From positions 2,522,501 to 2,586,500 of the forward strand of contig NZ_CP009291.1 of assembly GCF_000767465.1 (NCBI RefSeq): a stretch of DNA of 64,000 nucleotides, read 5' to 3'. The first letter of the stretch is position 1. The number at the start of each line of letters is the position of its first letter. A program made the position numbers and the translations under genes. Below the pieces are notes generated by a model. The model was not told where the DNA came from. It made no database searches and saw only the letters and a list, made by a program, of their open reading frames with translations. This DNA comes from Novosphingobium pentaromativorans US6-1 (GTDB lineage: Bacteria; Pseudomonadota; Alphaproteobacteria; Sphingomonadales; Sphingomonadaceae). Shown here one piece after another: positions 34,688-43,261 of the stretch.

Positions 34688-35068
34688 ATGGCCGATATCG
34701 CCAAGCTTGTTGAAGAACTGTCGCAGCTGACCGTCCTCGAGGCGGCTGACCTCGCCAAGGCCCTGGAAGAAGCATGGGGCGTTTCCGCCGCTGCTGCCGT
34801 TGCCGTTGCTGCTCCCGCCGCTGGCGGTGCAGACGGTGGCGCCGCTGCTGAAGAGCAGACCGAATTCGACGTGATCCTCACCGGCGACGGTGGCAAGAAG
34901 ATCCAGGTCATCAAGGAAGTCCGCGCCATCACCGGTCTGGGCCTCGCTGAAGCCAAGGCTCTTGTCGAAGGCGCCCCGAAGGCCGTCAAGGAAGGCGTCA
35001 GCAAGGCTGAAGCCGAAGAAATCAAGAAGAAGATCGAAGAAGCCGGCGGCACCGTCGAGCTCAAGTAA
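34688..35068 (+). CDS. rplL: 50S ribosomal protein L7/L12
   Basis: This 126-residue stalk protein has an N-terminal dimerisation domain ([21 protein letters not shown]), an Ala/Gly hinge (about residues 37-55) and a C-terminal factor-binding domain ([19 protein letters not shown], then [13 protein letters not shown]). The ATG follows GGAGTGAAGTACA. A terminator follows directly, so the unit ends here rather than continuing to rpoB. Confidence 0.97.
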   Translation: MADIAKLVEELSQLTVLEAADLAKALEEAWGVSAAAAVAVAAPAAGGADGGAAAEEQTEFDVILTGDGGKKIQVIKEVRAITGLGLAEAKALVEGAPKAVKEGVSKAEAEEIKKKIEEAGGTVELK

Positions 35069-35101
35069 TCTTCTTTCCGGATTTTTCGGAACGAAACAGG
35101 G

Positions 35102-35135
35102 AAGGGCGGCTCCATCGGGGCCGCCCTTTTCCTTT
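35102..35135 (+). terminator. Intrinsic terminator after rplL
   Basis: AAGGGCGGC (35102-35110) pairs with GCCGCCCTT (35120-35128), followed by TTCCTTT. Confidence 0.85.
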
Positions 35136-35257
35136 GGCCGCCCTCCTGCCCGCGGTTCCGGCAGGCTTTTCGGGCGGCGCGATGGTAAACCATTGTTCCC
35201 TTTTGTCATGAACCTTGGCATGGTTGCGCACCGAAAGCGCGGCAGCTGAAGGGACGC

Positions 35258-36169
35258 ATGGCCTACCGTCTCAAAGCAAGGGACAGCTCGGTTGAGCATG
35301 CCGTGCGCCGCATCGCGCGAGAGCAGGCTGCCCGCGCCCTCGGTGCCATCGAGCATGAGCCCTCGGCCATCGCCACCCATGAAGTGCGCAAATCCTGCAA
35401 GAAGATTCGTGCGCTCATCCGCCTCGTGCGTCCCTCGTTCCCCGCTTATTCGACTGAAAACGCGCGGTTTCGCGATATGGCCCGGCTCATGGCCGGCGCG
35501 CGCGACGCCAAGGTCGTAGCCGACACCTGCAAGCTGCTGATCGCGATGGCCCCGGACGATCTGGGGGAGGGCTTCTTCGCGCCCGTGCTGGAAGATCTGG
35601 AAGCGGCTGCCGATGGGCTTGTGCAGGGCGAAGTGGAAGACGCGCATCTGGAAAAGGTTCGCGTGCTGCTGGAAGAGAGCCGCGAGCGGGCCGCAGACTG
35701 GTCCATCGGCGAAAATGGCTGGGATGCGATCGGCGCAGGGCTGGGCAAGGTCCTTCGTCGCGCCGGGAAGGCCGCGCAAGTCGCGGCGGATGATCCGAGC
35801 GCGGAGAACTTCCACGATCTGCGCAAGCGGATGAAGTACCACTGGTATCACACGCGCCTGCTCGTGCAGATCTGGCCCGAAGTAATGCAGGCGCGGGCCG
35901 ACCAGCTCAGTCTGCTGGCCGACAACCTGGGGCTTCATCACGATATCGCCGTATTCGAGCAGCGGTTGGCCGACCTCCGAACCGCGCGCGCGCATCCCCA
36001 CGCGGTAGAGTGCCTGCAGACGCTTGCCTCGCAGCGCCGCGAAACGCTCGAAAGGGAAAGCAGACCCCTTATCGACCGGCTTCTGGCGCAATCGCCGGAG
36101 GACCTTGAGGGGCATTGGCGCTCCCTTTGGCAGATCTGGCGCGCCGGAACCGCGCACAAGAGGGACTGA
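35258..36169 (+). CDS. CHAD-domain protein
   Basis: This 303-residue helical CHAD protein shows the conserved basic and His motifs HEVRKSCKKIRALIRLVR near residue 41 and FHDLRKRMKYHWYHTRLL near residue 187. CHAD domains bind inorganic polyphosphate through these His/Lys/Arg faces. The CYTH gene follows 7 bases later, so the two domains that often form one protein are here separate but adjacent. An exopolyphosphatase gene lies elsewhere in the window. Confidence 0.93.
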   Translation: MAYRLKARDSSVEHAVRRIAREQAARALGAIEHEPSAIATHEVRKSCKKIRALIRLVRPSFPAYSTENARFRDMARLMAGARDAKVVADTCKLLIAMAPDDLGEGFFAPVLEDLEAAADGLVQGEVEDAHLEKVRVLLEESRERAADWSIGENGWDAIGAGLGKVLRRAGKAAQVAADDPSAENFHDLRKRMKYHWYHTRLLVQIWPEVMQARADQLSLLADNLGLHHDIAVFEQRLADLRTARAHPHAVECLQTLASQRRETLERESRPLIDRLLAQSPEDLEGHWRSLWQIWRAGTAHKRD

Positions 36170-36176
36170 GCCGAGC

Positions 36177-36647
36177 ATGGCCATCGAAATCGAGCGCAAG
36201 TTCCTTGTCGAGGGTGACAGCTGGCGCAGCGCAGTCGCCTCGAAGAAACGGATTCGCCAGGCCTACCTCTCGAATGGCGGGAAGGCGGGCGTGCGCATCC
36301 GCATCATCGATGAGGAGAGGGCCAAGCTGACGATCAAGTCGAAGGCCAAGGCGGGCGTAAAGGCGCTTTCGCGCTCCGAGTTCGAATACCAGGTGCCGCT
36401 CGAGGATGCACGGGCGATGCTGGAGCTACGGCGCGGCCTGATCATCGACAAGGTACGTCACCTCGTTCCGGCGGGTGGCGGCCGGACCTGGGAGATCGAC
36501 GTCTTCGCCGGCGAGCACGAAGGACTGGTCCTTGCCGAGATCGAGCTGGGCTCTGCCGACGAGGCGGTGACCCTGCCGGAATGGATCGGGCGCGAGGTGA
36601 CTTCGGACCCCCGTTACAGCAACGCAGCGCTCGCGCAGGGCAGCTGA
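36177..36647 (+). CDS. CYTH-domain (triphosphate tunnel) enzyme
   Basis: This 156-residue triphosphate tunnel metalloenzyme-fold protein has the signature IEIERKFLVEG at the N-terminus, then VRIRIIDEERAKLTIKSKA and EIDVFAGEHEGLVLAEIEL, which provide the charged beta-strand tunnel. Small bacterial members are inorganic triphosphatases or adenylate cyclase-like proteins; triphosphatase is the more likely activity beside a CHAD gene. I chose the ATG at 36177, where the conserved motif starts. No ribosome site is strong. Confidence 0.92.
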   Translation: MAIEIERKFLVEGDSWRSAVASKKRIRQAYLSNGGKAGVRIRIIDEERAKLTIKSKAKAGVKALSRSEFEYQVPLEDARAMLELRRGLIIDKVRHLVPAGGGRTWEIDVFAGEHEGLVLAEIELGSADEAVTLPEWIGREVTSDPRYSNAALAQGS

Positions 36648-36965
36648 ACATCGGGTAATCTGCGGTTCAGGTGGAAGGGATAAGTTTCGGTTTCGAAACG
36701 GGTTGAGTCACAGGAGATCCCTCCATGCGCATTGCCTCCACCGATGATTTGGTCGGCGCCGGAACGAACCGCGCGGCGATGCCTGCCGTCATTCCCGCCC
36801 AAGGCCGAGGCGTCGGCAAGGGCGCCTGAAGGACCCGGCCAGAAAGTCTGAAGTCCCCCGCAAGAAAACCCCTGCAAGTAAAGTGTCCCTGACTGAAAAG
36901 GGGCGGCCCGGAACCCTTCCGCGCCGCCCCTCTTTTCATCGGGCAATGATCCGCGCCGCCGAAAC
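36648..36965. other. Intergenic region between CYTH and cytochrome genes
   Basis: I see no gene in these 318 bases. Near the end lies a bidirectional terminator. A palindromic TCATTCCCGCCCAAGGC segment around 36790 resembles scattered intergenic repeats. Confidence 0.5.
36896..36937. terminator. Bidirectional terminator
   Basis: GGGGCGGC (36900-36907) pairs with GCCGCCCC (36923-36930), with TCTTTTC on the plus side and AAAAG before the stem giving CTTTT on the minus side. It serves the convergent CYTH and cytochrome c genes. Confidence 0.8.
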
Positions 36966-37565
36966 CTATTTCAGCGTTTCGAGATAATCGATGATTTCCT
37001 TGCGCTTGGCGGCGTTGGGCTGGCTGATGACCATCTTGGTGCCGGGAACCATCTTCATCGGGCTTGCCAGCCAGGTGTCGAGCGTGCTGCGATTCCAGGT
37101 GATCCCGGACTTCGCCAGGGCGGGCGAGAAGCTGTAGCCCTCGACTTCACCGGCCTTGCTGCCGACGATGCCGAAAAGAGTCGGGCCGACGCCGTTCTTG
37201 CCGGGTTCGACCGCGTGGCACACCTTGCACTGCGTGAACGAGGGCGGGGGTGCGACGGGCGCCGATGCAGCGGCCGGCACCATCTTGGCGGTAGGTGTCG
37301 TGGCTGGTGTCGTGGCAGGTGTCGCGGCGGCCATCTTCTCGACCGCTGGCGGCTGGCCCGGATCCTCGCCCGCAGGAGAGGAAGCGTCCTGCATCGTGCT
37401 GTCCGGCATCGCGGACGCAGTCGCCGAAGCCTCGCTCGAAGCCTGTTCCGCAGGTTCGGTGCCGGCATCCTGCGTTGCGGTATCGGCTGCAGTGTCGGGC
37501 CCGGAACCGCCGCAGGCGGCGAGGAGCGCCAAAGGGGCAAGGGCAAGCGGGAAGCAGGAACGCAT
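36966..37565 (-). CDS. Lipoprotein c-type cytochrome
   Basis: This 199-residue protein has a lipoprotein signal peptide with lipobox LLAAC near residue 17. About 90 residues of Ala/Thr/Pro-rich linker follow, then one class I cytochrome c domain with heme motif CKVCH near residue 113 and distal Met region GTKMVISQPN. The ATG at 37563-37565 follows AAGGAG by 8 bases; a TTG two codons upstream is less likely. It is related to the cytochrome at 11097 only in domain type. It is probably a periplasmic electron carrier tethered to a membrane. Confidence 0.9.
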   Translation of the reverse strand: MRSCFPLALAPLALLAACGGSGPDTAADTATQDAGTEPAEQASSEASATASAMPDSTMQDASSPAGEDPGQPPAVEKMAAATPATTPATTPTAKMVPAAASAPVAPPPSFTQCKVCHAVEPGKNGVGPTLFGIVGSKAGEVEGYSFSPALAKSGITWNRSTLDTWLASPMKMVPGTKMVISQPNAAKRKEIIDYLETLK

Positions 37566-37700
37566 CGACAATTCTCCTTTGCGGCCTTGCGTACCGCACG
37601 AAACAGGGCATGGAAAGCTGGTACATGTAGGCGGGTGAATGCGCGGCGAAGGGAATTCGCTTCCGTTGTCCCGCCGCTGGGCCTATCGCGCCGCTCCGCG

Positions 37701-39080
37701 ATGACGAAGACTGTCCGCCCCTCGACCCTGCGCGGCGAATTGCGCGCCACCCTGCGTCTTGCGGGGCCCCTGGCGCTGGCCAACCTGCTACAGATGGCGG
37801 TCTTTGCCACCGACGTCATTTTCGTGGCGCGGCTGGGCCAGCAGGCGCTTGCCGCGTCGAGCCTTGCCATCGCCCTGATCGCAGTGATGATGATGGGGCT
37901 GAACGGGGTTACCAGCGCGGTCGCGCCGCTGATCGCCGCCGAACTGGGGCGGCGCAGCAATGCGGTGCGCGAAGTTCGCCGCTCGGCGCGCATGGCGCTG
38001 TGGGTGGCGGTCATTCTGGGCCTTGCCGGATTTCTCGTCAGCCTGAAGGGTGAGTGGCTGATGCTGGCGACCGGTCAGGACCCCGAAGTCTCTGCGCTTG
38101 CGGGCCATTTCCTCGTCATCGTGTCGATCGCAATGACGCCGATGGCGGTGTCCAACGTGCTGCGCACCTTCGTTTCGGCGCTGGGGCGGCCGGTTTTCGC
38201 GACGCTGATCACCGCGCTGTCGATCCTCGTGAATGCGCTGGGCAACTATACGCTGGTCTTCGGCCATTTCGGGGCGCCGGCTCTGGGGCTGACGGGCTCG
38301 GCACTGTCGAGCATCATCACCGCCTGCATTGCGGTGCTGGCCTACTCCATCGCAATCGCGCGGGACCGCAACCTGCGGCGCTTCCACATCTTCGGTCGCT
38401 GGTGGCGGCCGGAGTGGAGCCGCCTGCGCCAGATTCTCGCGCTCGGGCTGCCGATCGCGCTGACGCTGATTGCGGAAGGCGGCCTGTTCAGCGGGGCGGC
38501 CTTCCTGATGGGCCGCATCGGCGAGGCGCAACTGGCCGCGCACACCCTTGCGCTGCAGATCGCTTCCTTCGCTTTTCAGGTGCCGTTCGGCATCGGCCAG
38601 GCCGCGACGATCCGGGTCGGTTATCACTACGGTGCGGCCAATCGCCTCGCCATCGGCCATGCCGGCTGGGCGGCGATCATCATCGGCCTGGCGTTCACCT
38701 CGGCCTCGGCCGGCGCGATGCTGGCGTTCCCGAAGCTGATCCTCGCGGCCTACATCGACGTGTCGGCGCCCGCGAATGCGGCGCTGATCGCCTTTGCCCT
38801 GCGCTACCTGTTCGTCGCCGCGATCTTCCAGCTTACCGACGGACTGCAGGCCGTAGGCGCGGGGGCGCTGCGCGGCATCCAGGACACCCGGGTGCCGATG
38901 ACCATCGCCATCTTCGGCTATTGGGCGGCCGGTTTCGGGGTGTCGGTGGTCCTTGCGTTCTGGACCCCGCTGGAGGGCGTGGGCGTCTGGATCGGCCTTG
39001 CCGTCGGCCTGACCGTGGCGGCGATACTGCTGCTCGCCCGCTGGCACTGGCGCGATCGCTTCGGTCTCGTGCCCGCGTAA
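37701..39080 (+). CDS. MATE-family multidrug efflux transporter
   Basis: This 459-residue transporter has about 12 hydrophobic helices in two MatE halves. The first begins [21 protein letters not shown] and contains [16 protein letters not shown]. The second begins [20 protein letters not shown]. Such NorM-like pumps expel cationic drugs using Na+ or H+ gradients. I chose the ATG at 37701, where the family start is expected; the longer upstream frame overlaps the cytochrome gene on the other strand. The ribosome site is poor. Confidence 0.9.
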   Translation: MTKTVRPSTLRGELRATLRLAGPLALANLLQMAVFATDVIFVARLGQQALAASSLAIALIAVMMMGLNGVTSAVAPLIAAELGRRSNAVREVRRSARMALWVAVILGLAGFLVSLKGEWLMLATGQDPEVSALAGHFLVIVSIAMTPMAVSNVLRTFVSALGRPVFATLITALSILVNALGNYTLVFGHFGAPALGLTGSALSSIITACIAVLAYSIAIARDRNLRRFHIFGRWWRPEWSRLRQILALGLPIALTLIAEGGLFSGAAFLMGRIGEAQLAAHTLALQIASFAFQVPFGIGQAATIRVGYHYGAANRLAIGHAGWAAIIIGLAFTSASAGAMLAFPKLILAAYIDVSAPANAALIAFALRYLFVAAIFQLTDGLQAVGAGALRGIQDTRVPMTIAIFGYWAAGFGVSVVLAFWTPLEGVGVWIGLAVGLTVAAILLLARWHWRDRFGLVPA

Positions 39081-39157
39081 CGCGCACTCTTCGCCCTGCC
39101 GGGGCCCGGTGCGACCGATACCGGGACCGCCTTGCAAATTTTTTAGCATCGAGCCGC

Positions 39158-39186
39158 TTGACGCCTCCGGGGCGCGAGACCATATC
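39158..39186 (+). promoter_or_regulatory. groESL promoter
   Basis: TTGACG (39158-39163), a 17-base spacer and CATATC (39181-39186) place the start point just before the CIRCE element, as expected for an HrcA-controlled promoter. Confidence 0.65.
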
Positions 39187-39193
39187 CCCGCCG

Positions 39194-39220
39194 TTGGCAC
39201 TCTCAGAGCGGGAGTGCCAA
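39194..39220 (+). promoter_or_regulatory. CIRCE operator (HrcA binding site)
   Basis: TTGGCACTC (39194-39202), 9 bases, GAGTGCCAA (39212-39220) form a perfect inverted repeat. This is the CIRCE element with a G/C change in each arm relative to TTAGCACTC. It sits 36 bases before groES and indicates heat-shock repression by HrcA. Confidence 0.93.
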
Positions 39221-39256
39221 TTCCAGATTCTTGCTCATAGGATTAGGGAGTATCCA

Positions 39257-39544
39257 ATGACTTTCCGCCCGCTGCACGATCGAGTTCTCGTGCGCCGCGT
39301 TGAGGCCGAAGAAAAGACGGCCGGTGGCATCATCATCCCCGACAGCGCCAAGGAAAAGCCCGCAGAGGGTGAAGTGGTCGCTGCCGGCAACGGCGCCCGC
39401 GCCGAAAACGGTACGGTTACCCCGCTCGACGTCAAGGTCGGCGATCGCGTGCTCTTCGGCAAGTGGTCCGGCACCGAAGTCAAGGTCGACGGTGAAGACC
39501 TGCTGATCATGAAGGAAAGCGACATTCTCGGCGTCATCGCCTGA
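39257..39544 (+). CDS. groES: Co-chaperonin GroES
   Basis: This 95-residue GroES caps the GroEL chamber. It shows [18 protein letters not shown], the mobile loop [15 protein letters not shown] and [16 protein letters not shown], and ends DILGVIA. The ATG follows AGGGAG. It is under a CIRCE operator and is followed by groEL after 45 bases. Confidence 0.97.
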   Translation: MTFRPLHDRVLVRRVEAEEKTAGGIIIPDSAKEKPAEGEVVAAGNGARAENGTVTPLDVKVGDRVLFGKWSGTEVKVDGEDLLIMKESDILGVIA

Positions 39545-39568
39545 GCCTGTACGCAACCATCCATCTGA

Positions 39569-41239
<1,671 letters not shown>

Positions 41240-41268
41240 GCCAGCCCGGCCATCTGCCGAACGAAAAC

Positions 41269-41304
41269 GGGCCGGGAGGAGCGATCCTCCCGGCCCTTTT
41301 CTTT
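41269..41304 (+). terminator. Intrinsic terminator of groESL
   Basis: GGGCCGGGAGGA (41269-41280) pairs perfectly with TCCTCCCGGCCC (41285-41296) around GCGA and is followed by TTTTCTTT. Confidence 0.9.
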
Positions 41305-41527
41305 GGGGTTCATGGCGGCGAAAAGGTGTGAAGGGTTCCGCTCGCGGCCGTTCCGGGCGGGTCCGGCAACATTTCCCCCAGATGAACGAATCCGTCGCAA
41401 AGGCGGCGTAAAACTGCGGCTTTGCGCAACTACTCGCAGCATGCCGGCAATTCATCGCGAATGGCTGGCGGTTCGCCGCCGTTTCCTTCATATTTGCGGA
41501 ACTGGGACGCTTTAGGCTTCAAGAGAT

Positions 41528-42580
41528 ATGACCGGGTCTAGCACATTCATCGCAAGGTGCCTGCGTGGCGCCACTCGTCTGACCGCCGCTGCCGCGATGG
41601 CGCTGGCGGCGACGATGCCGCTTGCGCCTGCCTATGCGGGCGATACCGCGACGGTGCAGGATATCGGTGAAGTACGCCAGACGTTCGATTCGCTGTTCGG
41701 GACGGAGCTGCGCGGTCCGCCGACGTACTCGACCCAGTTCGAAAAGCAGCTGGCCTCGGTGGCCGAAGCGTCCAAGGGCCGCATCGGCGTTGCGGCGGTG
41801 GATCTTGCGACTGGCCGCACCATCGAAGTGCTGGGCGACCAGCGCTTCCCGATGGCCAGCACCAGCAAGATCGCGATTGCCGCCACTTTCCTGGCCGGTG
41901 TCGAGAAGGGCAAGTGGAGCCTGACCAGCGAATTCCCGCTGATGGTTCCGGTCGCCTCGGCGCCGTTCTCCACCCCGATCGCGCCGGTTCGGCCCGGCGC
42001 CTATCTATCGGCGCGCGATCTCATCGAACAGATGATAACCCGCTCCAACAACTACGCGACCGACGCCCTGCTCAAGGTCGTGGGCGGACCCAAGGCCGTG
42101 AACGACTGGGTGCACAATGTCGCGGGGATCGAGGAATGGCACCTCGATCGCGACATCGCCACGCTGGTTCGCGATGACGGCGCGATCGATCCGGCACAGG
42201 TGATCGACAAGCGCGACAGCGCCACGCCGCTGGCGATGGTGAAGCTGCTGAACGGCATCTACGACGGCAAGTGGATGAAGGCGGAAAGCCGCGACGTCAT
42301 CCTCGGGGCGATGAGCCGTTGCCGCACCGGCCGGCGCCGCATCCCGGCAATGATGCCCGATGGCGTGACCGTTTCGCACAAGACCGGCTCGCTCAACAAC
42401 ACGTCCAGCGACGTCGGCATTATCCAGACGCCCGACGGCCATGCCTTCGCCGTGGCCATCTATGTGACCGGGCAGGGCAGCCGCCCCAACCGCGAGGCGC
42501 GCATCGCCCAGATCGCCCGCACCGTCTATGACGGCTACCTGACCGAAAGCTCCAGCTACCGCCGCACTGCCTCGCGCTGA
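41528..42580 (+). CDS. Class A beta-lactamase-fold serine hydrolase, lacks omega-loop Glu
   Basis: This 350-residue exported protein has a signal peptide (AMALAATMPLAPAYA) and a class A beta-lactamase-type domain. SxxK is MASTSKIAIA near residue 120, the SDN-like motif is RSNNYATD, and KTG is SHKTGSLNN. The segment where class A enzymes have ExxLN (after LDR) reads DRDIATLVRDDGAI, with no Glu. Deacylation by the standard mechanism is therefore doubtful. It could be a penicillin-binding or other acyl-enzyme hydrolase rather than a resistance enzyme. It lies between groEL and a small lipoprotein gene with no evident link. Confidence 0.85.
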   Translation: MTGSSTFIARCLRGATRLTAAAAMALAATMPLAPAYAGDTATVQDIGEVRQTFDSLFGTELRGPPTYSTQFEKQLASVAEASKGRIGVAAVDLATGRTIEVLGDQRFPMASTSKIAIAATFLAGVEKGKWSLTSEFPLMVPVASAPFSTPIAPVRPGAYLSARDLIEQMITRSNNYATDALLKVVGGPKAVNDWVHNVAGIEEWHLDRDIATLVRDDGAIDPAQVIDKRDSATPLAMVKLLNGIYDGKWMKAESRDVILGAMSRCRTGRRRIPAMMPDGVTVSHKTGSLNNTSSDVGIIQTPDGHAFAVAIYVTGQGSRPNREARIAQIARTVYDGYLTESSSYRRTASR

Positions 42581-42666
42581 GGAATGCGCCGGCGCAGGCC
42601 CGGTCCATCCGGATCTGGCTTTCGCGCGCATTGCGCCCGGGCCGGCAAGACGCTCCAGGCAAAAGG

Positions 42667-42700
42667 AAAGGCCCGCCGGACCGAAGTCCGACGGGCCTTT
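42667..42700. terminator. Bidirectional terminator
   Basis: AAAGGCCCGCCGGAC (42667-42681) pairs with GTCCGACGGGCCTTT (42686-42700) around CGAA, with one mismatch. A- and T-runs on both sides serve the two convergent genes. Confidence 0.85.
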
Positions 42701-42728
42701 GCCGTCACTCCAGACTGAGCGTTCGGGC

Positions 42729-43037
42729 TCAGTTGGTGTGGTTGTCCATTTCCGCTTCCGCGTCCTTGGCAGCCTGCTCGGCGCTCGATGCGGCGTCGCC
42801 CGCTGCGTCGGCAGCATCTGCACCGGCATCCTTGGCGGCATCGGCGGCGTCGTTTGCAGCACCGGCCATCGCATCGCCCGCATCGTCGACAGCGCCGGCG
42901 GCGTCGGTTGCCATCGCGCTCATGTCATCGGCAGCGGAGGAGGCTGCGGCCTCGGTCGCGTCCTGGGTCTTTTCAGAGCAGGCGGCGAGCGAGAGGGCCG
43001 CAACAGCGGCGGTGGTTGCAATAACGATCTTGCGCAT
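42729..43037 (-). CDS. Small Ala/Asp-rich lipoprotein
   Basis: This 102-residue protein has a lipoprotein signal (IVIATTAAVAALSLAAC, lipobox LAAC, Cys near residue 20). The mature part is almost entirely Ala, Asp, Gly and Met in a DAA/DAG-type repeat that should form an amphipathic helix. I do not recognise a named family; such proteins resemble short stress-type or envelope spacer lipoproteins. It is divergent from polA. Confidence 0.75.
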   Translation of the reverse strand: MRKIVIATTAAVAALSLAACSEKTQDATEAAASSAADDMSAMATDAAGAVDDAGDAMAGAANDAADAAKDAGADAADAAGDAASSAEQAAKDAEAEMDNHTN

Positions 43038-43261
43038 CTTTCAGTAATCCCTCGTTGGCAAGTTGAACCCCGATGGCGAAAGCCACGAAGCAGGCCCGGA
43101 ATCTTGAACCGGGCCGGTCCCCCATGGATTAGGAGGGGGCACGCGGCGTTTCAAGCACTCGGGGCAAAACGCGCATCGGGCCGGGCGGTTCCCGAGAAAG
43201 TTCACGACCTTCGTCGACCTGCCTGCTGACGCCCCGCTTCGGCACTGCTAGGGGACTGTCC

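Noticed and set aside
34064..36199. Minus-strand frame of 711 codons over rplJL and the CHAD gene
   Set aside because: It spans several true plus-strand genes and their terminators and has no recognisable domain.
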